Source of the DNA: Centrapalus pauciflorus
Taxonomy: Eukaryota > Streptophyta > Magnoliopsida > Asterales > Asteraceae
DNA length: 64,000 bases
Direction: 5' to 3'
NCBI GenBank assembly: GCA_020465985.1
Contig: JAANYP010002858.1
Span: 146,278 to 210,277 of the forward strand
Within the stretch, counting starts at the first letter, position 1; each line of letters opens with the position of its first letter. Positions 1-11,165 of this stretch are shown here, piece after piece. A program made the position numbers and the translations under genes. The notes under the pieces were generated by a model, which ran no database searches, was not told the DNA's origin, and saw only the letters and a program-made list of their open reading frames with translations.

Positions 1-73
<73 letters not shown>

Positions 74-88
74 CCACACACACACACA
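1..88. repeat. (TA)n(CA)n microsatellite
   Basis: About thirty TA units run from the window edge to 60, followed by CA units to 88 with one CCC interruption. The tract continues beyond the window. It directly abuts a foldback element on its right. Confidence 0.97.
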
Positions 89-466
89 TATATGTTCAAG
101 TGGGTACCGCCTATTATGCAGCGCATCAAAAAGTACCAATTGTAAAATAATTTTTTTCAATATTTTTTTTCATAAACATGTTTTAATTAACATTACAAAG
201 ATGATATATAAATTTCACACACATTTACATATTATAAGTGTTCGAAATCATGCATCATATTAATGTACGTTCACATATATCCATATTTATGTAAATGTAC
301 GTTCACATCATTTTAAAGGTTTTAAGAGTAGTGAATGTATGTGAAATTTACATATCATGTTTATAATGTTAATTAAAACAAATTTATGAAAAAAAATTAA
401 AAAGTTTTTTTTAAGGCGGTACCTTTTGTTTCGCTGCATAATGAGTGGTACTCTCTCGAAATATAT
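89..466. mobile_element. Foldback MITE-like element
   Basis: Two arms of roughly 120-130 nt are imperfect reverse complements: about 92-220 and about 335-462. Both arms carry a TACC block next to the shared ATTATGCAGCG (near 113-124, complement near 432-443) and the shared stretch TTTTAATTAACATTA. No coding potential is visible. Both flanks are TA-rich microsatellite, so a target duplication cannot be read and the superfamily is open (a TA target would fit a Tc1/mariner type). Confidence 0.75.
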
Positions 467-479
467 TACATATATATAC

Positions 480-539
<60 letters not shown>

Positions 540-556
540 ATGTATTTATGTATGTA
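467..556. repeat. (TA)n(TG)n(TATG)n microsatellite
   Basis: Compound TA, TG and GTAT repeats lie on the right flank of the foldback element, roughly mirroring the TA/CA tract on its left. Confidence 0.95.
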
Positions 557-790
557 ATAAAAGAGAACATAAATTGTCGCATGACATCACCACGTTCCAC
601 CTAAAAAGATAATTACAAATTATTATTTATAAAATAAAATAAAATAAAGAAAAATATATAGTTTATTATTTCTATTATGTATAAAGATTAATAAATATAG
701 AAGATAGATACAATTTATTACTTCTTATATCTTTAAATATTAATAAATAGATAGGATTTAAATCTACATCCAAATTATATCTTATATATA
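557..790. other. AT-rich intergenic DNA
   Basis: No coding frame, repeat or recognisable element is seen. The last five bases, ATATA at 786-790, are the left copy of the target duplication of the adjacent gypsy element. Confidence 0.6.
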
Positions 791-1786
791 TGTAACACCC
801 TCTCTTTACACACAAAAGTCACGTCAATATAATATCATAAGTGACGCATAAATTCCACAATACACTTATTAGGGAATCACGCAAATCACTGTTAATTAAA
901 ACTTTAATACAAATATCTTCACAATAAACTCATATGTCTACTACAGATACTCAACTCAATCGGACTTAACATACAACATTTGGCTGCTAATTATCATACA
1001 TATTGAGTAACTATACAAATACTGGTTAACAGTTCTCAAAAGCTAATCTCAACACACAACAACTAATACTGGTCATGATCTCGACCACGCTCCTCATTGC
1101 TGCCCATACTCACCTTCATCGCCCTATGTTCATCGCGACCGCGCTTAGGGGATCGCGATCGCGATCACGGAAACAGGTTCTGCTCTGTTCTGTTTTTCAT
1201 GGCTATCCAGAGGCAAACTTCTCTTGTAACTCGATTTCCAGCACTTACTAACCCACAAATTCATCATATAACTCTATCCTACAGGCTTTAAAGCCAAACC
1301 CCACGAATTAGCAAAATATAGTATGAATTAAGCTTACCAATATGATGATTCTTACCTTGCTTAGCTCAAAGCACAAAAGGTGGTGATAATGATTTTGGAA
1401 ACAGCAACAAATTGGACAGGTTATGTCTCCCTTCTTCTGTTCCAGCCACACCCACACACACATACACTTAGTTGAATGCCAAAAGAGGAAAGGGTGAAGG
1501 GGTTTCAAAGGAAGCCATATATATACTATTCCATTTTTAGCAGCTCGGTACCCGAATATTCGAATCCGATATCGTATTTTCAAAATTAATATCAAGTTAA
1601 CCTATTAAAATTTTTGTGATCCCATAATTATTACTAATATGCTAAAATAATAACCAGTGCCACGCATGACTCAATCCCGACACATACAATCCACTAAGCA
1701 GGATTTTATTCGATCAACGCAATAATAATAAATTAATACCCCAATAAAGTAAATCCACGTACCAGGTCAGTTTCCGGGATGTTACA
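791..1786 (-). repeat. 3' LTR of chromovirus 1
   Basis: A 996-bp LTR. On the minus strand it starts TGTAACATCC next to the polypurine tract; on the plus strand its outer edge is TGTAACACCC. The inner 244 bp (1543-1786) align with the 5'-LTR remnant at 8992-9234. A minus-strand TATA-like run lies at about 1517-1525 and may be the LTR promoter. Confidence 0.92.
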
Positions 1787-1812
1787 AATCCTCCACTCTT
1801 AAAAAGATTCCG
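1787..1812 (-). promoter_or_regulatory. Polypurine tract of chromovirus 1
   Basis: Read on the minus strand, TTTTTAAGAGTGGAGGATT ends directly at the LTR start. This is the expected position of the plus-strand primer and fixes the element's orientation. Confidence 0.88.
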
Positions 1813-3276
1813 TCTCGGAATCTAACTCGGATTCTGGAACAGTTGGGGATATCGGCTCCTTATCTCTGACTCGGACTCCCAGGTGGCGCTAGTACCCTTA
1901 TGATGTCTCCACTGAACGAGTACTAACCGATCTTTTTATTCCTCAGCTTCTTCACCTTCTGGTCAGTAATCTCTTCGGGCTGCTCAGCGTATCTCAGCTG
2001 GTCGTCCACCGTAATCATAGATAACGACACAACTTGATCCTCTTTGGCTAGGCACTTTCGCAGATGGCTCACGTGAAAAGTATCATGCAAGCCAGCTAAC
2101 TCTGGAGGCAGTCTCAATCTATACGCCTGATATTGGACTCTGCAATGATCTCAAACGACCCAATGTACCGCGGACTCAGCTAACCTCTGTGTCTGAATCT
2201 GATAACCCCCTTCCATGACGATACTTTCAGCATGACTCGGTCCCCAACTCTGAACTCAAGCTCGGTCAGGCAACGACCGACATAACTCTTTTGTCGACTC
2301 TGTGTGACTCTCATGTGCTCGCGAATAATGGCCACCTTATCACTCGTCTCCTTTTGTAACTTAGGCCCGCTAATAGGTCGCTCGTCGACCTCACCCCAAC
2401 ACACAGGGGTCAAATACTTACGCCCGTATAACGCCTCAAATGGATCCTTCTTAATGGTGGAGTGGTAGTTGTTATTATACATAAACTCAACTAACGACAA
2501 ATGTACGTCCCAACTACCACTAAAGTCAATCGCACACGCTCGTAACATATCCTCGAGGGTCTGGTTGGTGCACTCGGTTTTCCCGTCTGTCTGAGGTCTA
2601 TACATCGTACTCAACTGTACCATGGTACCCAACTCCCACTGAAAACTCTGCCAAAATCATGAAGTAAACCGAGTATCTCTATCAGACATAATCGAATTCG
2701 GAATCACATGCCTCGATACAATCTCGTTAATATATAGTCGTGCCAACTGATCCATAGTAATGGTGCCCCGAACTGCCAAGAAGTGCGCACTCTTCGTTAG
2801 TCGATCCACAATTACCCAGATCATATCATTACCTCTAACCGTGCATGGAAGTCTAACGATAAAATCCATCGTAATGTGATACCACTTCCACTCGGGGATC
2901 TCTAACGGCTTTAGACGACCATGCGGCTTCTGATGCTCAGTCTTCACACGCAAACACGTCATACACTCTTCAACATAACGACCTACATCTCTCTTCATCC
3001 CTGGCCACCAATGAAACTCACGAAGATCTCGATACATCTTGATGATCCCGGGGTGAATAGACAATCTCGACTGGTGTGACTCATCAAGTATCAACTGCCG
3101 AAGGTTCCCAACTCTAGGGACCCAAACTCGATCATGAAAAGTATAGCCCCCTATAATTTCTAATCAGCGTCTCAATCTACCCAGTAAGCCGCTCACTCTT
3201 CACGTTCTCTTCTCGTAGACCCTCCTTCTGCGTTAATCTCATACTCTCAATCAGGATCGAAGTAATCTCAAGTCTT
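1800..3276 (-). pseudogene. Chromovirus integrase and chromodomain (broken pol 3' part)
   Basis: Minus-strand pol remnant in several frames. From the N-terminal side it shows an HHCC-type zinc-binding part (HPGIIKMYRDL, then CMTCLRVK), the integrase core with ITMDFI and a second aspartate in MSDRDTRF, and the C-terminal part with YRPQTDGKTE, NNNYHSTIKKDPFEALYGRK and RVGDRVMLKVSSWKGVIRF. After a HDTFHVSHLRKC segment comes a chromodomain ending VQWRHHKGTSATWESE. Integrase inserts the cDNA; the chromodomain of this lineage is known to steer insertion to marked chromatin. Frame changes near 2640 and 1925 and an in-frame stop near 3170 break it. Its N-terminal junction is interrupted by the nested element. 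Confidence 0.92.
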
Positions 3277-4779
3277 ACCTCATTTGGCCTTGATTTACAA
3301 AACAAGAATTCTCCGAGACACTATCTTGAATGAATGACATTGATACTTTGATAAGTAAAACAATCGAATGAAAACTAAATAAGAAATTCACATGATGCTA
3401 GATTATAGATATTTAGCACTCATGAAAGTTTCTTTTGAATTAGTATACATAACCAAAGCACCTCACAATAGGATTCGCTCAAACAATCGGGTGTGTATTA
3501 GGGTTCTTTTCATAACAAATTCACTAAATCCAATTCGTGGACCATTCTACTATCATAAGCTTGATAGAGAATCAAATCTCCATAACTGAATATGAGAGTG
3601 AGACAAAATGAAGGTCTTTCAAAGGTTGCAACGGGACTTAGGGTAAAGGTAGGGTAAAAAAAATATATACTAAGTAAAATAGTCTTAATTCGACACTTTA
3701 AAGACACGAGTTGTTAGCTAAAGAAAAACTTCATCACAACTTGAACAAATACAATAGAAAGAACTCTTAACCAACTAAAGAAATAAGTACAAAGGATCAT
3801 AAATATAAAAATATACTTTTCTTTTCTTTTTCTTTTTTTTTTTCTTTCTTTATTTTTTTATATTTGAACTTGAGATTCTAAATACTAAGCATCATTACAT
3901 AAAACTCAAAAACTGAAAGAAAATAAAATTTTAACTGAACATCTAGAATTGAGATCAAATTAAGACTAAGGGTAACGAGAGTCAAACAAATTAAGAAGGT
4001 TAAAAGCATGGGTTATATGAAGCGAAAAGATTTAAGCTTAAAAGGGTTAAATAAGGAGAAACAAGCGTATCATTTTGCATGCGTAGGTGGGAAAAACAAA
4101 ACGGTAACTAAAATGGCCCAATCCTAATTTGCCTTCATTATATATGCAACATTCTCAATAATGTGATCTCGAAATGCATTAAACAAGCAAAATCTGGAGT
4201 GAACAAGTCCCACTGGCACACTCAACAAAAGAAACACAAGCATTAAAAATGAATGCTTTTCTTGGCTCAAATCCTCACGAATGATATAGACTACAATGTG
4301 CAAGGGTCATGCAAACATGTCCAAGAACCAAATTCATGAAGTAAAGTATGTTGCCTAAATCTTGCAAATCTACACAATTAAGTTTACATTCTCATGAAAT
4401 TCTTAGGCAAGCAATAACATCAATGCTCTCGAAAGTGTAAAGAGAACGCCACAAAAATAGGACTTCTAAGCCAAAATGAGAATAATTACATCTCATATAA
4501 AGAAATTTTACCCTTATATAAAGCATGCTTAAATGATCATACCCCTTCCCCACACTTAAAATTGGACATTGTCCCCAATGTTCAAATGATGGTAAGGTGC
4601 AGTGGTGGAAGTGTAAGCAAAATGAATGAACAGAAGGACTCCCTGGAGTATGGAACGTGGACCGATATGAGCACCAAGAAGTATACACAATTAGCCTCTC
4701 GTATGTCCACTAGCACCTAGCACAATAATTTTAGAAAATTAGCACGCAATAGAAGTGGGAAGGTGTTGGCTGCTTAAAA
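3277..4779 (-). other. Non-coding tail of the nested element
   Basis: AT-rich sequence with no credible frame. A pyrimidine run (CTTTTCTTTTTC-like) lies near 3816-3856. A CCCCACACTTAAAATTGGA block lies near 4549-4567. The 3' LTR, expected here, was not recognised. Confidence 0.5.
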
Positions 4780-5045
4780 AAAATTACATGGCCATGTGTT
4801 TTTTATTTCGCTTCCGTAACAATGAAGCCATGGATTCTAAAATTCCATGGTCATGGATTTAACCCTATTTTTCTTATAGCCGCTAGACCATGGTTTTTTT
4901 AGAAAACATGGCCATGTAACCTACTGGAATTTAAAATATCTGATGAAACCGTGGATTTATAATTCCATGACCATAAAACTCACTCTCTAAATCCTTTTAA
5001 TATTTGGTCATGGATTCTAAATAAACATGACCATGGATTTACAAA
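4780..5045. repeat. CCATGG/CATGGCCATG motif array (distal copy)
   Basis: About nine hyphenated palindromic motifs built on CATGG, CCATGG and CATGGCCATG recur at roughly 20-40 bp spacing in otherwise unrelated AT-rich DNA. A second array with the same motif lies at 7795-7945, on the other side of the gag-like remnant. Confidence 0.75.
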
Positions 5046-5403
5046 TTTCTCATTCTCCAACAGATTGAAAGAAAACAAGACAAAGTTAACTACAAAATCC
5101 TAATAATAAACCAAACAAATCAAATCAAATAAAAAAATCGATAACTATTCAATCTACGGGTTGCCTCCCGAAAGCGCTTGTTTATAAGGTCTCTAGCTTG
5201 ACCTTATTCCACTCATTATTATTTTCAAAGGAATGGAAAGGATGTAAGGCTTACCTTTGGATGAAGTACGAAAATGGACTTTGACGAATTAAGTTTGCAC
5301 TCCTTACCCTTCTTGCTTCCATTAATGCGTGCATGTTCATGTTTTAATCTTGTTGAATTATTTTACCATCTTTAATGACATCACGACCTTTTGGTCTTTT
5401 CCT

Positions 5404-6308
5404 TCATTTTTGAGTATGCCTAATTTGTTTTCCTTTCATGGGTGGCTTCGAGCTATCCTCCTCACTCTGTTGATTCGAGCAAATTATTGCTACACTCCCT
5501 ACCTGCATATCCATAACATCCATCAATTGATTAGTACATTTAAAATCAGATGAGGATTTCATAGTATTAACAATAACAAATGAGTTTCCATCAAATAATC
5601 TAAAATCAACTCCCTCATCATCAACAGGGGTAGACACAGTGACTCCCAAAAGTCTTGCAAGCTCTTCTAAATCCTTTTCGGGATTGAAGTCGTCTTTCAT
5701 CATATCGTTGATCTTTAAATAAGAGACTTGTGAGTTATCTTGTGAGCTTGAGGAATGTACATGGCCGGTTGTTGTCTCTGATGTATTGGTGATCGGTTGT
5801 ACAAGTTGATGAGTCTCATCATAAACAGACTCAATATCTTCGTCTGAATCACTAACATCATATGTATATATGTGAGTATTCCCGTCATCTTGTATGTCCT
5901 CCTCTGTTTACCTGACCTACTTGTTAATGGTCCTTCCACAATTAATTCGACCAATTGTACCATTTGGCATTCAAGATTCTCAATTATAAATTGTTGATCA
6001 CGTAGACACCTATCAATTTGGCTTTGCCTTGCCTCTTGATTTGCAATATGATTCATCATTAGTTTAGTGAAGCTCATACTTATCTCAGGTTCATCTTGGG
6101 AATGAGTGTGGTAAGAATATTAAATATCTTGACTTTGGTAATATTGAATGTTAGGTTGGTACGAGGTTTGATATTCGAGTTGATGATGGTTTTTGTAAGA
6201 GAGTAAATTGAGTAGGTAATCACAACAGTCGTTATAGGAGGAATATGAGGTCTCAGGCATGTAAGCACCTAAACAAGGGCCAAATTGAGGATCTCCATAA
6301 GTCAACAT
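5404..6308 (-). pseudogene. Gag-like protein remnant of the nested element
   Basis: Minus-strand coding remnant in at least three frames. The upstream piece (about 6308-6120) is rich in Tyr, Ser and Gln. The next (about 6077-5900) begins MSFTKLMMNHIANQEAR and runs into a helical NLECQMVQLVELI stretch, which resembles the C-terminal part of plant Athila/Tat Gag proteins, where a short heptad-like region follows 'ANxEAR'. The last piece (5703-5404) is acidic near its start (NPEKDLEELARLLGV) and ends in a basic KGKQIRHTQK. No zinc knuckle was seen. Frame changes near 6080, 5905 and 5710 break it. Confidence 0.6.
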
Positions 6309-6658
6309 ACCATGTTCTTCTTAATTGATCTCCCCCTAACGATAACTTGTTTCATAGCCATATTCATACATCTCAAATACATTATACATTCTGCACAAAA
6401 AAATAAACGAAAAACGAAACAAAAGAGAAGAAAAAAAAAAGAGAAAATAAACTATAACAAGCCAAAAAGAAAATGGACCAAGGATTCAATGCAACTGCAA
6501 AGATTCCCCACAATTAATTTGTTTAACTAAAATAAAATAAGATAAAAAGTGAAAACCAAATTAAAAAACTAAAAATTAAACAGTAACTTTCCTAAAACAA
6601 AATAAAAAGAAAGGAGTCAATTAATCTAGCAACTTCAGACCGTTCTCAAAATCACCGT

Positions 6659-6676
6659 TTCCCCGGTAACGGCGCC
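6659..6676 (-). promoter_or_regulatory. Primer binding site for tRNA-Asp
   Basis: On the minus strand TGGCGCCGTTACCGGGGA is complementary to the 3' end of plant tRNA-Asp except for one mismatch (T-A replacing G-C). It follows the LTR-like region and fixes the direction of the nested element. Confidence 0.85.
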
Positions 6677-6682
6677 AAAAAC

Positions 6683-8145
6683 TTGTTGTCTATTTTACTA
6701 AAAACGTATTTTATAATAAAAATGGAACTAATCCGAACTGAAACTAATAGACAATAGGTAAGTGTAACATATCGTATAGTAGAATAGTTTAGGTAAGAAC
6801 TGAGTTATCGATCTCAGGGAAACAATGCATAATGATGATAATAAGTCTTTGGTTACTAATTAATCATGGACAATAAGTAGTTAATTCAAAATAACTATTA
6901 TAATGAAACAAATGAACTAACTTAGACTATGAAGCAGAACAAAGAAAAGCAGTGGACGGTTTAGTGTCAAAACAATGCATTCACTTAGAATCAATCCCCC
7001 TAGTCTCGATGATAGCGTTTAAGCCCGATATTGAATTTAACTCACGTTATTCTTAAGCCAATTAAACTTCCTGGTCAGGTTATATAACTTTATGAAATTG
7101 GAAAGACACGTGAAGTTCTTCACTATATCCACCTCAAAACATGCAATTAAAACACAATCACTTCGATCATCGAAGATATATAATTAAGACTAATCCAAAC
7201 TACACAAGATGGTTCATCTCAATGTAACTTCACTTGTAAAGTCATAAACTTGAAAACACTAACTACTTCTTTTTACCGGTTTCGGCTTCAAGAAACGATT
7301 AATTGGTAAAACAATTAGTCGAAATAAATATTCAAAACAAAAGGCTTTCGCCATAGATTGAATTGACTATCTATTGAATATTAATGAAATCCCAAGGTTT
7401 TACCAAACAAATGTAACCAAATAAACCAATGAAATCAAAAGAATGATTCAATCCAATAACGTTATCATCTAACTAGGGTTCAATCATCTAAGTAAATGCA
7501 TAAGAAAATCACCCCATGGTTAGGGTTACCATCATCTCAAGCATAACACTAACAAAAGAATCCATATGGTATGAAAGATACCAAACCAATGTTAGAATGA
7601 TGAATGGAGAAGTCAGATTCGTAAGATTCTTTAATTGTTCTTCACAAAAATCGTCTCCCCAATGCTTAGAATCGTGTTCTCCTCTTTTTGTTGCTCTTTT
7701 GCCCTCTTCTTCCATCCCAGCCGCCGTCTCCAATTCCCCCTTTAAAAACTAGGTTAGACGTCTCCCCTGCTCTCACTATTAGCATGCGTCCCTAGGGTGA
7801 CTTCCATGGCCATGTTTTCCTTTTATGCACTAGCGCTTTTATCTTAATGTCCATGGCCATGGATTGTCTTTCATATGTAACAGCGGGCGACTTCTCTTCA
7901 AATCCATGGCCTATCTAACTTTCATGGCCATGGAATGTTCTTCTTTGTATCCAATACTTATCTATAAATCTTGACTTTGCATCATTCAGTTTCCTTCGAT
8001 TCGTAAATGTCCGCTACAAACCTTCGGAAACAAAATTACTTCATTTCAGTATCGAATTCGAAAGTTTAGCTATGATAACACACTTAAATGACGGAGATAA
8101 TGCCAATAAAAATATGTATAAAATCAACAACATCGTCTAGCAACT
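6683..8145 (-). repeat. 5' LTR-like region of the nested element
   Basis: Non-coding sequence between the tRNA-Asp primer site and the RNase H remnant of chromovirus 1. It contains a GAGTTATCGATCTCAGGGAA block near 6799-6820, of a kind often found beside tRNA-Asp primer sites in plant elements, and the CCATGG array at 7795-7945. No second LTR copy was found, so the LTR identity is inferred from position. Confidence 0.5.
7795..7945. repeat. CCATGG/CATGGCCATG motif array (proximal copy)
   Basis: Four motif instances (CCATGGCCATG near 7803, CCATGGCCATGG near 7852, CCATGG near 7903, CATGGCCATGG near 7924) recur within 150 bp. They repeat the motif of the 4780-5045 array. Confidence 0.75.
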
Positions 8146-8991
8146 CGTGAAATCACCATTTGGCCACACGGCTTGCGGCTCAACGCATCAGCTACTACAT
8201 TTGCCCTACCAGGATGGTACTAAATCTCACAGTTGTAGTCCTTTAGTAACTCTAAGTTGCGTCGCTGTCTCATATTCAACTCTTTCTGATTAAATAGATA
8301 TTGAAGACTCTTATGATCGGTATACAGGTACAATGAAGCGAGACCCATACAAATAATGTCACCAAATCTTCAACGCAAACACAATGGCGTCTAACTCCAG
8401 ATCATGCGCAGTATGGTTCTCCTCATAAGTCTTCAGTTGACGCGACGCATGCGCAATAACTTTACCTCACTGCATCAGACTACAACCCAGCCCAGTACCG
8501 GACGCATCACAATACACAACAAAATCATCAGTACCCTCTGACAATGCCAAAACTGGAGCCTCACATAATCAGGTCTTCAACTCTGTGAATGCATCCTCCT
8601 GCTCATCGGACCACCCAAAAGGTACGGACTGTCGTGTCAATCTCGTTAACGACATTGCAATCCTCGAAAAGTCCTGGATAAATCTTCTATAGTACCCAAC
8701 AAGACCCAGAAAACTGCGTACCTTTGGTACCGTCCTCGACGGCTCCCAACTCATAACAACCTCTATCTTCGCTGGATCCCTTTAATACCCTCGGCGTATG
8801 CCACATGCCCCATAAACTGGACCTCGCGTACCCAGAACTCGCATTTGGAGAACAAAACGGACAAAACCTCTCGTAAGTGCTGCTCGTGGTCCTCAGTGCT
8901 CCTCGAATAGATCAAAATATCTCCAATGAACACTATCACGAACCGATCCAACATAGATCGACACACCCTATTCATCAAATCCATAAAAGCG
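8146..8991 (-). pseudogene. Chromovirus RT C-terminal part and RNase H (broken)
   Basis: Minus-strand pol remnant. RT shows FMDLMNRVCRSMLDRFVIVF followed by FIGDILIYSRS: the first of the two catalytic aspartates (usual FIDD or YIDD) is Gly, so the polymerase site is dead. It then has VRSFLGLVGYYRRFIQDFSR (near 8725-8665) and the RNase H segment with YCDASGTGLGC (near 8515-8483) and HDLEL (near 8405). The connection ends with NVVADALSRKPCG near 8200-8165. In-frame stops occur in RNase H (for example LMQ* near 8475). RT starts directly after truncated LTR sequence at 8991, so all upstream coding sequence is lost. Confidence 0.93.
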
Positions 8992-9234
8992 GCTCGGTAC
9001 CCGAATATTCGAACCTCATATCGTATTTTCAATATTACTATCAATTTAACCCATTTAAATTTTTGTGATTCCAAAATTATTACTAATCCGTAAATAATAA
9101 CTCGGTGTCACGTATGACTCAATCCTGACACTTACAATCCACTAATCGAGATTTTATTCAATCAACGCAATAATAATAAATTAATACTCTAATAAAATAA
9201 ATCCACGTATCAGGTCAGATTTCAGGATGTTACA
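8992..9234 (-). repeat. 5' LTR fragment of chromovirus 1
   Basis: Aligns with 1543-1786 of the complete LTR and ends TGTTACA before ATATA. About 750 bp of LTR and everything up to mid-RT are deleted. At the junction the LTR (GCTGCT) and RT (GCCGCT) share a short similarity. Confidence 0.92.
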
Positions 9235-9239
9235 ATATA

Positions 9240-9450
9240 CTTATCTATATCTCTAGTTAAAAAAAATATTATTTGTTTATAAACTCATTAATATATATTA
9301 AAAATAAGTACAAATCATATAAACAATATTAAATATTTAAAATGTAAACATAATACATATTAATAGATCATATAATGTAAACATTATATGATTTAAATTT
9401 CAGCTTACAAACATACAATCTAACCAAGTCGTTATCTAATGACGTGTCTA
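9240..9450. other. AT-rich DNA, nothing recognised
   Basis: No frame, repeat or element signature seen between the chromovirus and the microsatellite. Confidence 0.6.
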
Positions 9451-9489
9451 CACATACATACATACATACATACATACATACATACATAC

Positions 9490-9581
<92 letters not shown>
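9451..9581. repeat. (CATA)n(TA)n microsatellite
   Basis: About 60 bp of CATA units followed by about 67 bp of TA. Confidence 0.97.
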
Positions 9582-9586
<5 letters not shown>

Positions 9587-9894
9587 GGAATTCAAATGAC
9601 ATAAATTAACAAAACTCATTAATAAATAGTATTTCTTAAACGTTTTTTCAGATCCAAGTTAACATATAAAATTCATGAATATTTTTTTTTGTTCTAGTCA
9701 ATTAAGTAACTAGTTGAATACTCGTGCGTTGCTCGGGTGATGTGCGACAAAATAAATATTTTTAGATAAACAATGCCACAAAAAAAATATTTTTTTTAAG
9801 TAAACTATACATTGTTCACGAAGAAAAAATTTACTCATCTTAATCGTGAATATTAATTAGTGCCAATTGCTAAATATAGAAACAGTTTAATGTA

Positions 9895-10124
9895 TTTTTA
9901 GCATTTATAGCAACATTATTTATTTTTTATCATTAATAACGTCAAATTTTTTTTATCATTTATAGCAAAACTTAAAAAAGTTGTTGCTATAAATGATAAA
10001 AAGAATACAAAACTTAATACTATTAATGATACAAAGTACAAAAGTTGATGTTATTTATATGAAAAATACAAAAGTTGCTGCTATTAATGATAAAAAGTAA
10101 ATAATGTTGCTATAAATGATAAAA
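9895..10124. repeat. Nested foldback (double hairpin)
   Basis: Outer arms 9895-9941 and 10077-10124 are near-perfect reverse complements, sharing ATAGCAACATTATTTA. Inner arms 9949-9970 and 9981-10003 pair around a CTTAAAAAAG loop. All arms use the same TTTATCATTTATAGCAA unit, so it is an inverted-repeat cluster, probably a MITE or a small-RNA-producing hairpin. No target duplication was identified. Confidence 0.75.
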
Positions 10125-10319
10125 CAAAAATAAAAAAAGTGTTATTATTTTTAGTAATTGACTTATATTAATTATTATACAGAATTTTATTTAATACATG
10201 TGAGTTGATCAAGAGACTAATTTTTTTAATTAGAAATATGTGTATTAAAATGAAGTCTAAAAAACCATTCAAAATTATATGATGTATTTATGAAATTTAT
10301 ATGTAAAGTTAATAAAAAG

Positions 10320-11165
10320 TAGAAACATGTCCAACGCTGCCCAAATCTTAAAACGCGTCTTTACCCTTGTTACACACTTACACCTCCCATTTCACACTCC
10401 TTATGCCAGGTAGAAATCCTAGCTACCCCTCTTCACCGCTCCTCTCGGGACGATGCACCCTCATCACGGCACGACTCATAACGATCTCCCAACCACACCT
10501 CGCCAGACTCAATCTCTCTCACTCAAACATATGCACACAATCGGCGCCATCGTATAATCGTCCCTACCCCCTTCGTCGAGCAAACGCGAGTTGGAGGTAT
10601 TATTTTGTTCTAGATTTGACTTTGAGTTTTGTTTCGGTTTCCTTCTTTATGGATGGTTTTAAAACGAACTTTGATGTCGTTCCACATCTGAGTTTAGTCA
10701 CATGTTTCAATTAGGGTTCCACGTCTATGAAGTATTTGATTCTGAAATCGATATATGCATTTTTTAATATGGTTTTAAATTGATTTTTTAGATCTGGTTT
10801 CAAAATTAGTTGCTTAAATTAATTTGTGGAGTTCTATATATGTGTTTTGTGTATGTGTTTTAAGTTTGATATGGTTTCCAGTTTTAATAATAATTTGTTT
10901 ATAGTATCTGAGTTTCTCAATTGTTTGAATGTATATGTTTTGGATAGTTGTGAGAAGATAGAGCTCCTTATGGATAAAACATTGATAATGTATAGTTTGA
11001 TAATGTAGTTTGACAGTTTAACATAACATGTTTATATACTTCTTTCATGTTAATTTCCTATAAAATTAGAGATGTATTGTGTTATTCAAAAGTTTAATGA
11101 TCAACTCTGAGTTTAAAATAAAGTGAAGTTCATTTGACTTTTCTATTCCCTCACCTTACTCCAGG
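10320..11165. other. Possible 5' part of a decayed gene; unassigned
   Basis: A C-rich stretch (10365-10600) of about 50% GC stands out from the AT-rich surroundings and is followed by T-rich, intron-like DNA that ends with a good splice acceptor (TTACTCCAG, 11157-11165). A plus-strand frame at 10367-10714 is open but resembles nothing I know. It could be the leader and first intron of the gene whose exon remnant follows. Confidence 0.3.

Larger units (their letters stand above)
3277..8145 (-). mobile_element. Nested non-autonomous LTR element (LARD-like), tRNA-Asp primed
   Basis: This block separates integrase from RNase H of chromovirus 1, so it is an insertion. On the minus strand it shows an LTR-like 5' region (about 8145-6683), a primer site matching the tRNA-Asp 3' end, a gag-like remnant (6308-5404) and a long non-coding tail. 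The tail includes the GCCTCCCGAAAGCGCTTGTT motif near 5164-5183 and a CATTGTCCCCAATG block near 4567-4580, both of which I associate with Athila/Tat-type non-autonomous elements. I could not find a matching 3' LTR on the left or an exact target duplication, so the left side may be truncated or composite. Both borders are approximate. Confidence 0.65.
791..9234 (-). mobile_element. Ty3/gypsy chromovirus (Tekay-like), degenerate, interrupted
   Basis: A minus-strand LTR retrotransposon flanked by ATATA at 786-790 and 9235-9239. In its own 5' to 3' order it has a 5'-LTR fragment (9234-8992), the C-terminal part of RT and RNase H (8991-8146), a nested insertion (about 8145-3277), integrase and chromodomain (about 3276-1800), a polypurine tract and a complete 3' LTR (1786-791). 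The 5' leader, gag, protease and first half of RT are missing: truncated LTR joins RT directly. The C-terminal VQWRHHKGTSATWESE segment is a chromodomain end, which places it among chromoviruses; Tekay is inferred from overall RT/IN resemblance. Confidence 0.93.

Noticed and set aside
3277..4779. A 3' LTR of the tRNA-Asp-primed element
   Set aside because: I looked for sequence matching 6683-8145 and found none, so I did not call it.
6659..6676. Possible tRNA-Asp gene
   Set aside because: Only the 3'-terminal 18 nt match; there is no cloverleaf. It is a retrotransposon primer site.
9368..9619. Open frames of repeated Tyr-Ile and Tyr-Val/Cys (also at 12868-13148, 18567-18764 and in part 53704-53919)
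   Set aside because: They are translations of TA, CATA and AC microsatellites, not genes.
10367..10714. A 115-codon plus-strand frame in C-rich DNA
   Set aside because: Open but without any recognisable domain, and it ends in T-rich, intron-like sequence. Kept only as a possible leader of a decayed gene.
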